Source of the DNA: Modicisalibacter muralis | GTDB lineage: Bacteria > Pseudomonadota > Gammaproteobacteria > Pseudomonadales > Halomonadaceae | Assembly: GCF_900102945.1 (NCBI RefSeq) | Contig: NZ_FNGI01000004.1 | Span: 235,655 to 299,654, forward strand | DNA length: 64,000 bases | Direction of reading: 5' to 3' | Part shown: positions 53,541 through 63,162 of the stretch, piece by piece | Position numbering within the stretch: the first letter of the stretch is position 1 | Layout of the letters: each line of letters opens with the position of its first letter | Translations under genes and position numbers: made by a program | The notes under the pieces: model-generated | Told to the model about the DNA's origin: nothing | What the model saw: only the letters and a program-made list of their open reading frames with translations | Database searches by the model: none

Positions 53541-53582
53541 CTGCGAGAGGGTCGTTCTAGGATCGGTGGCAATGTGCGGTGG

Positions 53583-55022
53583 CTAGCCGGCCCATTGGGT
53601 GGCCTGGGCGAAGATCATGAAGCACACCGAGATCGCGACCCAGGTGCCGAACAGCGGTATGAAAAATTTGCACCACTTCTGCCATGGCACGCCGGCAATG
53701 ACCAAGGTGGCCATGAAATAGCCGGAGGTCGGGTAGAGAATATTGCCGATGCCGTCGCCAAGCTGGTAGGCCAATACCGCGGACTGGCGGGTCACGCCGA
53801 CGATATCGGCGAGTGGCGCCATGATCGGCATGGTGACCAACGCCTGGCCGCTGCCCGAGGGCACGACGAAGTTGAAGCCGAGCTGGGCGAAGTACATGCC
53901 GATGGCGGTGAACAGCGCGGGCAGTTCGCCGATCAGGTTACCCAGACCGTAGACCAGCGTATCCATGATCTGACCGTCCTCGAGGACCACCGCCACGCCG
54001 CGCGCCACGCCGGCGATCATCGCGCCGACCAGTACGTCGCGAAAGCCCTTGTTGAAGCCTTCGCAGATAGCTTCGGTACTCAGGCCGGCGATCAGCCCGA
54101 CGACGATGCCCATGATGATGAACAGGCCCGCCATCTCCATCATGAACCAGCCCTGGCGCAGCACGCCATAGACCAGGATGCCGAAGAAAGCGAAGGTCGC
54201 CACGGCGGCCAGCTTCTGGCGGGTGTTGGCCACCAGGGCACCTTCGTCGGTGGCGTGTTGGTAGAGCGAGCGCTTCTCGGCCTCGGTTTCATCGTTGGCC
54301 ATCAGGCTGAGCTCGGGATTCTGGCGCACCTTACGCGCATAGCGCATGACGAAGAAAATCGCCACGCTCACCATGATGACGAAGGCCAGCGCGCGCAGGG
54401 CGAAGCCGGAGTACAGCGGCAACCCCGACAACTGCTGGCCGAGCCCGGTATTGATGGGATTGAGAATACCCGTGGTAAAGCCGGCGGTGGTCGCGCACAA
54501 CGCCACGGCGGCAGCGGTCACCGAGTCGAAGCGCAGGGCGATCATCAGCGGCAGAATGACCGGCACATAGACCAGGGCCAGTTCCTGAGTGCCGATCAAC
54601 GTGGCGATGCCGGCGAACACGACCATCAACACGGGAATGACCAGCAGGCTCTGGTTGGCGAAACGTCGGGTCAGCTTGTCGACGCCGATCTCGATGATGC
54701 CGGTGCGCCTGAGCACCATGAACATGCCGCCGATCATGAAGGTGAAGAACACCACCTGGCCGGCACTCATCAGGCCGTTGGGGATCGCCAGCATGAAGTC
54801 GACGATACCTACCGGGGACGCCTCGACGAATTCGAAAGAGGCGGCATCGATGGTGATGCGACCGTTGGGCCCGGGAATCCGTTCGTACTGCCCGGCGGGC
54901 ACGAAGTAGGTCGCTATCGCAGCGATGGCGATGAACATGAACAGGATGACGTAGATGTGCGGTATCTGAAACGACCGCTTCTTCGTCCGGGGTGTGCTCG
55001 CGCTGGAGGTTGGTTGGGACAT
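53583..55022 (-). CDS. YfcC/DcuC-superfamily membrane transporter
   Basis: 479 residues with about 12-13 membrane helices, beginning FQIPHIYVILFMFIAIAAIATYFVPAGQYER. It has the paired re-entrant-like segments GGMFMVLRRTGIIEIGVDKL and FNFVVPSGSGQALVTMPIMAPLADI. These fit the YfcC family, often annotated as basic amino acid or C4-dicarboxylate carriers. It shares a divergent promoter and TGGAAA operator with the RpiR gene, so a ureide or carbamoyl intermediate (such as allantoate or ureidoglycolate) is a possible substrate; this is inference. Confidence 0.82.
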   Translation of the reverse strand: MSQPTSSASTPRTKKRSFQIPHIYVILFMFIAIAAIATYFVPAGQYERIPGPNGRITIDAASFEFVEASPVGIVDFMLAIPNGLMSAGQVVFFTFMIGGMFMVLRRTGIIEIGVDKLTRRFANQSLLVIPVLMVVFAGIATLIGTQELALVYVPVILPLMIALRFDSVTAAAVALCATTAGFTTGILNPINTGLGQQLSGLPLYSGFALRALAFVIMVSVAIFFVMRYARKVRQNPELSLMANDETEAEKRSLYQHATDEGALVANTRQKLAAVATFAFFGILVYGVLRQGWFMMEMAGLFIIMGIVVGLIAGLSTEAICEGFNKGFRDVLVGAMIAGVARGVAVVLEDGQIMDTLVYGLGNLIGELPALFTAIGMYFAQLGFNFVVPSGSGQALVTMPIMAPLADIVGVTRQSAVLAYQLGDGIGNILYPTSGYFMATLVIAGVPWQKWCKFFIPLFGTWVAISVCFMIFAQATQWAG

Positions 55023-55203
55023 GGGTTGCCTCGCATTGTTGTTGGCGGTGTCGTTATAGTAATGCGGCGCCGTAGCGCCCCGGCCATGATCGGCGCCGCG
55101 GGAGTGGCTGTTGCCGGGGCGACGTGCCAGCCCAGGCGCTGGCTACGGTATGGCGTGAGCCATTCCGCCCAGAACCTGGGTCGGCAACGTTCGGTAATAA
55201 TTT

Positions 55204-55218
55204 TGGAAACGCTTTCCA
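55204..55218. promoter_or_regulatory. Operator TGGAAA-CGC-TTTCCA in the yfcC/rpiR divergent promoter
   Basis: A perfect palindrome matching the sites at 26836 and 58050. It is 76 bp before the rpiR start chosen here and about 180 bp before the transporter start. Confidence 0.72.
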
Positions 55219-55293
55219 GCATTTGGTGTGGTGAAAAAAATAACGCCTGACGGCGTACCTCCCGAATGTCTCTTGAAACGAGGGGAGTTTCTC

Positions 55294-56157
55294 TTGCGGA
55301 CGCCACAGGTGGCCATGACGCCACATATCGGGCAGCGGATCTCGGCACAATATGGCGACTTGAGCGCTCAGGAGCAGCGGGTCGCGGCCTTCATTCTCGA
55401 TCACTTCGATGATCTGGCGGTTTACAGCGCCGCGGATCTGGCGCGCTTGACGGGCGTTTCCAAATCCACGGTCAGCCGGTTGTTCAAGCGCCTTGGCTTC
55501 GAGAGCTTTCAAGCCGTGAAGCGCCACGCGCGTCAGCTGCGCAGCCAGGGCATGCCATTGGTCACTGATCCCGAAGCGGTGGGTGCCAATGGCGAGCGCT
55601 TCAAGCGCCACCTCGAACGCGAGCAGGAGAACCTGCGCCGGGCCCTGGCGAGTATCGAACCCCAGACCTTCGAAGCCATCGTGCAGGGCCTGGATAGCGC
55701 GCGTCGGGTCGTGTTGGTGGGTTTTCGCAACGGCTACCCGCTGGCCGTGCATTGTCGGCAACAGCTGATCCAGGCGCGCGACGACGTCAGCCTCGCCCCT
55801 CAGCCCAATCAGTCGCTGGCCGAGGACCTGGTGGGGCTGGGCGAGGGGGATCTGGTGGTGCTGTTTGGCTTTCGGCGCCGACCGCGGCTGTTCGATGCGT
55901 TGGTGGATGAGCTGGTCTCCATGCCCTGTCGCCTGCTGCTGATCGCCGATGCCACGGCGGCCGGTTATGCCGAGCGGGTCGATTGGTGGCTGGAGTGTCC
56001 GATCGACGGCGTTTCGGCCTTCGATAGCTATGCCAGTGCCATGAGCCTGATCAGCCTGCTGGCGAATGGACTTCTGCATCAGCGGTTGGCCCGGGGGCGC
56101 GCTCGGATCAATGCGGTGAGCGAGCTGTATCAGGGGCTGGACGAGCTGGCGCCCTGA
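55294..56157 (+). CDS. RpiR-family transcriptional regulator (HTH + SIS domain)
   Basis: 287 residues: HTH at about 20-75 (LSAQEQRVAAFILDHFDDLAVYSAADLARLTGVSKSTVSRLFKRLGF), then an SIS domain (ARRVVLVGFRNGYPLAVHCRQQL, LGEGDLVVLFGFRRRP). SIS domains usually sense sugar phosphates; a three-carbon product of the glyoxylate branch is a reasonable guess. I place the start at the TTG at 55294, with AGGGGAG six bases upstream; an ATG at 55315 has a weaker site. A TGGAAA palindrome lies in its promoter. Confidence 0.86.
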   Translation: MRTPQVAMTPHIGQRISAQYGDLSAQEQRVAAFILDHFDDLAVYSAADLARLTGVSKSTVSRLFKRLGFESFQAVKRHARQLRSQGMPLVTDPEAVGANGERFKRHLEREQENLRRALASIEPQTFEAIVQGLDSARRVVLVGFRNGYPLAVHCRQQLIQARDDVSLAPQPNQSLAEDLVGLGEGDLVVLFGFRRRPRLFDALVDELVSMPCRLLLIADATAAGYAERVDWWLECPIDGVSAFDSYASAMSLISLLANGLLHQRLARGRARINAVSELYQGLDELAP

Positions 56158-56259
56158 TACGCCACTCTTGCTTCTGCTTCGAGCGGTTCGTGCCTTCGAA
56201 CCCATCGACTGATTGGTTATGAAACCTGGTTCCATAATTGCCCGTCTCCGTTCACGCAT

Positions 56260-56273
56260 GAAACGAAAGTTTC
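56260..56273. promoter_or_regulatory. GAAAC-N4-GTTTC palindrome in the allE upstream region
   Basis: GAAACGAAAGTTTC is a perfect palindrome about 230 bp before allE. The 346-bp region 56158-56503 has no gene. It also holds TGAAACCTGGTTCCA (56218-56232), a 9-of-12 match to TGGAAA-N3-TTTCCA, and AGAC-AAGGTA-GTCT near 56275. The promoter of allE-allA must be here. Confidence 0.45.
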
Positions 56274-56503
56274 TAGACAAGGTAGTCTTGAGACGTTAGT
56301 TTCACAAGAGCCGCAGTTTGGTTTTTTGCCGATCATGAGCTGGTCTGATAGACGGGGTGCAAACGCACGCGTGATCTTACTGGGAACGTGGCGATTCGAG
56401 CGGAACCATGCGGGGAACTGGGCCACCGGCGGCGATGGAGTCGCTCACGCGCGGTGGCTGGAGGCGACGTGAAAAGAACGTCAATCACGAGGATTGGATC
56501 ATC

Positions 56504-57334
56504 ATGAATAAATATTACGCTCCTACCGGCGGCCACCCGCCGCAGACACAGCTGCTTTCCGACCGGGCGGTGTTCACCGAAGCCTATGCTTTCATCCCCA
56601 AGGGCGTGATGCGCGACATCGTCACCAGCAACCTGCCGTTCTGGGAAGAGACCCGGCTGTGGGTGCTGGCACGCCCACTTTCGGGCTTCGCCGAGACCTT
56701 CTCGCAGTACATCATGGAGGTCGGCCCGGGCGGTGGCAGCGAACGGCCCGAACTCGATCCCGCCGCCGAGGGCGTGCTGTTCGTGGTCGAGGGCGAGATG
56801 ACCCTGACCCTGGCCGGCGAGCGTCACCGTATGGTGGCGGGCGGCTACGCTTTCCTGCCGCCGGGCAGTGCCTGGCAGGTGCGCAACGAATCCGGCGCGC
56901 CGGTGCGTTTCCACTGGGTGCGCAAGACCTACGAGTTCGTCGAGGGCATCGACGTGCCGGAAGCGTTCGTGACCAATGAGAACGACATCGCGCCCACTCC
57001 CATGCCGGACACCGACGAGCGCTGGGCCACCACCCGCTTCGTCGATCCGACCGACGTGCGCCACGACATGCACGTCAACATCGTCACCTTCCAGCCCGGC
57101 GGCGTGATTCCCTTCGACGAGACGCACGTGATGGAGCACGGTCTGTATGTGCTCGAGGGCAAGGCGGTCTATCACCTCAACCAGGACTGGGTCGAGGTAG
57201 AGGCCGGCGACTTCATGTGGCTGCGCGCTTTCTGCCCGCAGGCGTGTTACGCCGGCGGCCCGGGGCCGTTCCGCTATCTGCTGTACAAGGACGTCAACCG
57301 CCACATGAAGCTGAGCACGACGCCTGCCCGGTAA
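56504..57334 (+). CDS. allE: (S)-ureidoglycine aminohydrolase
   Basis: The 276-residue bicupin reads MNKYYAPTGGHPPQTQLLSD at the start. The first cupin is at about 60-150 (EGVLFVVEGEMTLTLAGERH); the second is at about 185-265 and carries the metal ligands (GGVIPFDETHVMEHGLYVLEGKAVYHLNQDW). It releases ammonia from ureidoglycine to give S-ureidoglycolate. The ATG at 56504 gives the usual N-terminus; frames further up are unsupported. allA follows 27 bp later. Confidence 0.94.
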   Translation: MNKYYAPTGGHPPQTQLLSDRAVFTEAYAFIPKGVMRDIVTSNLPFWEETRLWVLARPLSGFAETFSQYIMEVGPGGGSERPELDPAAEGVLFVVEGEMTLTLAGERHRMVAGGYAFLPPGSAWQVRNESGAPVRFHWVRKTYEFVEGIDVPEAFVTNENDIAPTPMPDTDERWATTRFVDPTDVRHDMHVNIVTFQPGGVIPFDETHVMEHGLYVLEGKAVYHLNQDWVEVEAGDFMWLRAFCPQACYAGGPGPFRYLLYKDVNRHMKLSTTPAR

Positions 57335-57361
57335 GCGGCCAACGAACCCGAGGAGAGAGTC

Positions 57362-57850
57362 ATGCTGGAACTGACCGCGCGGCCGCTGACGCCCGAGGCC
57401 TTCGCGCCCTTCGGCGATGTCATCGATACGCGCACATCCGAGTATTTTCCGATCAATGCCGGGCGCACCCGGCGTTACCACGACCTGGCCAAGGTCGAGA
57501 CGCTGGGCGACGAGGCGCGCACGCTGATCAGCATCTTCGTCAGTCAGCCGGTCTCGCTGCCGCTGACGCTCGATTTTCTCGAGCGCCACCCGCAGGGCAG
57601 CCAGGCCTTCATGCCGCTGCACGAAGAGCGCTTCCTGGTCGTCGTGGCCCCGCCTGGCGAGAGCATCGACCCCGACAGCGTTCGCGCCTTCGTCACCGAT
57701 GGCCACCAGGGCGTGAATTATCACGCCGGCACCTGGCATGCGATCCAGTCGGTGCTTGAGCGTGAAGGCGAGTTCCTGGTCGTCGATCGGGGCGGCGCGG
57801 GCAACAACTGCGATGAGCATCCGCTCGCGGTGCGCGTCGCCCTGGACTGA
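57362..57850 (+). CDS. allA: Ureidoglycolate lyase
   Basis: 162 residues with the AllA blocks LTPEAFAPFGDVIDTR, PLTLDFLERHPQGSQAFMPL, FLVVVAPPGE and GVNYHAGTWHAIQSVL. E. coli AllA is 160 residues. It splits ureidoglycolate into glyoxylate and urea, delivering the substrate of Gcl encoded just downstream. GAGGAGAG precedes the ATG. A terminator and two TGGAAA-type sites separate it from gcl. Confidence 0.96.
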   Translation: MLELTARPLTPEAFAPFGDVIDTRTSEYFPINAGRTRRYHDLAKVETLGDEARTLISIFVSQPVSLPLTLDFLERHPQGSQAFMPLHEERFLVVVAPPGESIDPDSVRAFVTDGHQGVNYHAGTWHAIQSVLEREGEFLVVDRGGAGNNCDEHPLAVRVALD

Positions 57851-57875
57851 TTTCGCCACCCTTTTTATCTTCTGT

Positions 57876-57890
57876 GGAGAATTTTTCCAC
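57876..57890. promoter_or_regulatory. Operator TGGAGA-ATT-TTTCCA, distal gcl site
   Basis: Matches 11 of 12 defined positions of TGGAAA-N3-TTTCCA. It lies just after allA and 174 bp upstream of the perfect gcl site, which would allow looping between the two. Confidence 0.55.
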
Positions 57891-57899
57891 GTTTTTCTG

Positions 57900-57926
57900 G
57901 CCGGCGGTTTCGACCGCCGGTCTTTT
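57900..57926 (+). terminator. Rho-independent terminator of allE-allA
   Basis: GCCGGCGG near 57900 pairs with CCGCCGG ending at 57920 over the loop TTTCGA, followed by TCTTTTTG. It ends the allE-allA transcript, so gcl has its own promoter. Confidence 0.85.
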
Positions 57927-58049
57927 TGTGTGCCTGGTAATTTTCATCGTGAACGCCGTTATTGCGGTCAATGAGACAAAGCATGCAGGTATCTTGTTGA
58001 GCTAAGCGTTTGAGTTTGCAAGAGATAACGCATGTCGCTGTCATTTTAG

Positions 58050-58064
58050 TGGAAATGTTTTCCA
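58050..58064. promoter_or_regulatory. Operator TGGAAA-TGT-TTTCCA, proximal gcl site
   Basis: A perfect palindrome ending seven bases before the predicted -35 box of the gcl promoter. A position just upstream of -35 suits either an activator or a looping repressor. Confidence 0.72.
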
Positions 58065-58071
58065 TAAAATA

Positions 58072-58100
58072 TTGACAGTGTGCTCGGTGCGATCTAGTTT
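58072..58100 (+). promoter_or_regulatory. Predicted sigma-70 promoter of the gcl operon
   Basis: A consensus TTGACA (58072-58077) is followed after 17 bp by TAGTTT (58095-58100), a weak -10. The weak -10 with a neighbouring operator suggests a regulated promoter. Confidence 0.55.
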
Positions 58101-58142
58101 TGAAAACAACAACAACTTTCGTGTCACCGAGGAGAAACCATC

Positions 58143-59918
<1,776 letters not shown>

Positions 59919-59992
59919 ACCTCTGGCGTACCGTCGGCCCCAGGCCGATGGTACGCTCGATGACAACGATCAAGCGCAAGATAGGAGGCGAC

Positions 59993-60772
59993 ATGCCCAA
60001 GTTTGCTGCCAATCTCAGCATGCTGTTCACCGAGGAGGATTTCCTCGACCGCTTCAAGGCCGCCGCCGATGCCGGCTTCAAGGGCGTCGAGTATCTGTTT
60101 CCCTACGATTACCGGCCCGAGCAGATCGTCGAGCGCCTCGAGGCCAACGGGTTGACCCAGGTGCTGCACAACCTGCCGGCCGGCGACTGGGGAGCCGGCG
60201 AGCGCGGCATCGCCTGCCATCCGCAGCGCGTCGCGGAGTTTCGCGAGGGCGTCGACAAGGCCATCGAGTACGCCAAGGCGTTGGGCTGCAAGCAGGTCAA
60301 TTGCCTGGCTGGCATCCAGCCGCAGGGCGTCAGCCAGGATCAGGCCCGGGAGACGTTGACCGACAACCTGCGTTTCGCCGCCGACAAGCTGGCCGCCGAG
60401 AAGATTCTGTTGCTCGCCGAGCCGATCAATACCCGCGACATCCCGGGGTTCTTCCTCAACCGCACCGAGCAGGCCCTGGCGCTGTTCGATGCAGTGGGCA
60501 GTGACAACCTCAAGTTGCAGTACGACATTTATCACATGCAGATCATGGAAGGCGATCTCGCGCCGACCATCGAGAAACACCTGGCGCGCATCGCTCACGT
60601 GCAGTTGGCCGACAACCCGGGACGTAACGAGCCGGGCACCGGCGAGATCAACTACCCGTTCCTGTTCGCGCATCTCGACCGGCTGGGTTACGACGGCTGG
60701 ATCGGTTGTGAATACAAGCCCAAGGCCACCACCCGCGAAGGGCTGGGTTGGCTCGATCAGGCCCGCGGCTGA
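59993..60772 (+). CDS. hyi: Hydroxypyruvate isomerase
   Basis: The 259-residue TIM-barrel protein starts MPKFAANLSMLFTEEDFLDR, with LLLAEPINTRDIPGFFLN (catalytic Glu), LQYDIYHMQIMEGDL and GEINYPFLFAHLDRLGYDGWIGCEY. It interconverts hydroxypyruvate and tartronate semialdehyde. ATAGGAGGCGAC stands before the ATG at 59993, which settles the start over the frame opening at 59948. Confidence 0.95.
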   Translation: MPKFAANLSMLFTEEDFLDRFKAAADAGFKGVEYLFPYDYRPEQIVERLEANGLTQVLHNLPAGDWGAGERGIACHPQRVAEFREGVDKAIEYAKALGCKQVNCLAGIQPQGVSQDQARETLTDNLRFAADKLAAEKILLLAEPINTRDIPGFFLNRTEQALALFDAVGSDNLKLQYDIYHMQIMEGDLAPTIEKHLARIAHVQLADNPGRNEPGTGEINYPFLFAHLDRLGYDGWIGCEYKPKATTREGLGWLDQARG

Positions 60773-60776
60773 TAGA

Positions 60777-60876
60777 GCGCCGGAGCAGGCCGAAGAGGAG
60801 GTCCGATTCCAGGGAAGGAATCGGTAGCGCCTAGGGAAGGGTTTACAGCGCCTCCTCGCAGGCCTGCTCACGGTGC
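60777..60876 (+). other. Strongly structured intercistronic RNA element between hyi and glxR
   Basis: GCGCCG-GAGCAGGCC (60777-60791) pairs with GGCCTGCTC-A-CGGTGC (60861-60876), one G-U and one bulged A. A symmetric 3x3 loop (GAA/GCA) follows, then GAGGAGG (60795-60801) with CCTCCTC (60851-60857), and inside it CCGATTCC (60803-60810) with GGAATCGG (60817-60824). The element fills most of the 156-bp hyi-glxR gap, has no T-run and is not expected from coding constraints. Roles could be transcript processing, stabilisation or attenuation. Confidence 0.65.
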
Positions 60877-60928
60877 CGGTATGGCACAGACCTTGAAAGC
60901 ATCAACGACAAGACAAAGGAGAGAGACC

Positions 60929-61816
60929 ATGAGCAAGATCGGTTTTATTGGCCTGGGTATCATGGGCCGTCCGATGGCCGGCCACCTGCTGGATGCCGGC
61001 CACGAGATATTCACCGTCGAGCACAGCACGCCGCTGGCCAATGAACTCGCCAACAAGGGCGCCCAGGTCTGCGCCGACCCCAAGGCGGTCGCCGAGCAGT
61101 CCGAGGTGGTCATCACCATGGTCCCGGATACCCCGGACGTCGAACTGGTGCTGTTCGGTGACAACGGCGTCGCCGCCGGTCTCAAGCCCGGCACGCTGGT
61201 CATCGACATGAGTTCGATCGCGCCGCTGGCCACTCAGGATTTCGCCAAGCGCATCGAGAAGGCCGGCGGCGAGTACGTCGATGCACCGGTTTCCGGCGGT
61301 GAAGGCGGCGCGATCAATGCCGCGCTGACGATCATGGTCGGTGCCACCCAGGAGGGCTTCGAGCGCGCCAAGCCACTACTCGAGATCATGGGCAAGACCA
61401 TCACTCATATTGGCGGCCATGGTGACGGCCAGACCTGTAAGGTGGCCAACCAGATCGTCGTCGCGCTGACCATCGAAGCGGTCGCTGAGGGCCTGCTGTT
61501 CGCCTCCAAGGCCGGTGCGGATGTCGCCAAGGTCCGCGAATCGCTGCTCGGCGGTCTCGCCCAGTCGAAGATTCTCGACGTGCATGGCGAGCGCATGATC
61601 CAGCGCACCTTCGATCCCGGCTTCAAGATCAAGCTGCACCAGAAGGATCTCAATCTGGCGCTGGAAGGCGCGCGCAGCCTGAACCTATCATTACCCGGCA
61701 CCGCCAATGCCCAGCAGCTGTTCCAGGCCTGTGCCGCCAACGGTGGAGCCGACTGGGATCACGCCGGCATTCTGCGCGCGCTGGAAAAACTCGCCGATCA
61801 TGAAGTCGGCCAATAA
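60929..61816 (+). CDS. glxR: 2-hydroxy-3-oxopropionate (tartronate semialdehyde) reductase
   Basis: The 295-residue beta-hydroxyacid dehydrogenase has IGFIGLGIMGRPMAGHLLDAG (NAD(P) fold), VDAPVSGGEGGA (substrate loop) and GDGQTCKVANQIVVA with the catalytic lysine at about 171. It reduces tartronate semialdehyde to D-glycerate. AAAGGAGAGAGACC precedes the ATG at 60929; the longer frame to 60881 crosses that site. Confidence 0.95.
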   Translation: MSKIGFIGLGIMGRPMAGHLLDAGHEIFTVEHSTPLANELANKGAQVCADPKAVAEQSEVVITMVPDTPDVELVLFGDNGVAAGLKPGTLVIDMSSIAPLATQDFAKRIEKAGGEYVDAPVSGGEGGAINAALTIMVGATQEGFERAKPLLEIMGKTITHIGGHGDGQTCKVANQIVVALTIEAVAEGLLFASKAGADVAKVRESLLGGLAQSKILDVHGERMIQRTFDPGFKIKLHQKDLNLALEGARSLNLSLPGTANAQQLFQACAANGGADWDHAGILRALEKLADHEVGQ

Positions 61817-61857
61817 GCGTTGACGTCAGCCACCGGGATTTACTGAGAGGTCACGCC

Positions 61858-63162
61858 ATGAACGCCCTTACGTCCTTCGCCGACAGCGCCGCCGTGCGCA
61901 CCTGGCTCGAGCGACTCGCCGCGTCGGCGGTGGCCGCCGTGCATCCCGCCAGCCTGCTGCCCGATCAACTGCCTGCGCCGCCGGCCGGGCGTACCGTGGT
62001 GGTGGGCGCCGGCAAGGCCGCTGCGGCCATGGCTCAGGCGCTGGAGCAGGCCTGGCAGGCTCGCGATGCCGAGGCCGCGCTCTCGGGACTGGTGGTGACC
62101 CGCTACGGCCACGCCGAGGCCTGCCGGCGAATCGAGGTGCTGGAGGCCTCGCATCCGATGCCCGACGAGCTTGGCGAGCAGGCCGCCAAGCGCATGCTCG
62201 ATGCGGTGCGTGGACTCGGCGAGGACGACCTGGTGATCTCGCTGATCTCGGGCGGCGGTTCGGCGCTGATGGCGTTGCCGGCCGAAGGCCTGACCCTGCG
62301 CCAGAAGCAGACGCTGTCCAAGGAACTGCTGCGCTGCGGTGCGCCGATTCGTGAGATCAACACCGTGCGTCGGCATCTCTCGGCGATCAAGGGCGGGCGG
62401 CTGGCGGTAGCGGCGCATCCGGCGCGGGTGGTGACCTACCTGATCTCCGATGTGCCCGGCGACGACCCCACGCTGATCGCCTCCGGCCCGACCCTGCCCG
62501 ATGACTCCACCCCGGCCGATGCCCTGGCGATTCTCGATGCGCGCGGTATCGAGGTGCCGGATAGCGTTCGCCGACATCTGGTCAGCGATAGCAGCGCTCC
62601 TCACCGCGACGACCCCGGCTTTGCGCGTGATGAAACGGTGGTACTGGCGCGCGCCGCCGATGCGTTGGAAGCTGCTCGCGAGCAAGCCGAGCGTAGCGGG
62701 CTGGAAGTTCGCGTACTGGGCGACGATCTCGAGGGCGAAGCGCGCGACCTGGGCCGTACTCAGGGGCTGATGGCGCTGCAGGCGCGTGATGAGCGGCGCG
62801 AGCGGCCGCTGCTGATGCTTTCTGGTGGCGAAACCAGCGTCACCGTGCGCGGCGACGGTCGCGGCGGGCGCAACGTCGAGTATCTGCTGGGCCTGTTCGA
62901 GACGCTCGAGGGCGCCGAGGGTGTTCACGCCCTGGCCATCGATAGCGACGGCATCGATGGCTCCGAGGACAACGCCGGCGCGGTGATCGGCCCCGAGTGT
63001 TGGCAACGCGCCCAGGCCGCGCGGCTGTCGGTGGCGGATCATCTGGCGCGCAACGACGCCTACAGCTTCTTCTCCACACTCGATGATTTGATCGTCACCG
63101 GACCCACGCGCACTAACGTTAACGATTTCCGCGCCATTCTGGTGCTACCGAGGACCGTATGA
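61858..63162 (+). CDS. Glycerate 2-kinase (MOFRL/TtuD-GckA family)
   Basis: 434 residues: an N-terminal glycerate kinase domain ([55 protein letters not shown]) and a C-terminal MOFRL domain ([44 protein letters not shown]). Older annotations call it hydroxypyruvate reductase TtuD. It phosphorylates D-glycerate to 2-phosphoglycerate, linking the glyoxylate branch to enolase. The stop overlaps the pyk start by 4 bp. Confidence 0.93.
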   Translation: MNALTSFADSAAVRTWLERLAASAVAAVHPASLLPDQLPAPPAGRTVVVGAGKAAAAMAQALEQAWQARDAEAALSGLVVTRYGHAEACRRIEVLEASHPMPDELGEQAAKRMLDAVRGLGEDDLVISLISGGGSALMALPAEGLTLRQKQTLSKELLRCGAPIREINTVRRHLSAIKGGRLAVAAHPARVVTYLISDVPGDDPTLIASGPTLPDDSTPADALAILDARGIEVPDSVRRHLVSDSSAPHRDDPGFARDETVVLARAADALEAAREQAERSGLEVRVLGDDLEGEARDLGRTQGLMALQARDERRERPLLMLSGGETSVTVRGDGRGGRNVEYLLGLFETLEGAEGVHALAIDSDGIDGSEDNAGAVIGPECWQRAQAARLSVADHLARNDAYSFFSTLDDLIVTGPTRTNVNDFRAILVLPRTV

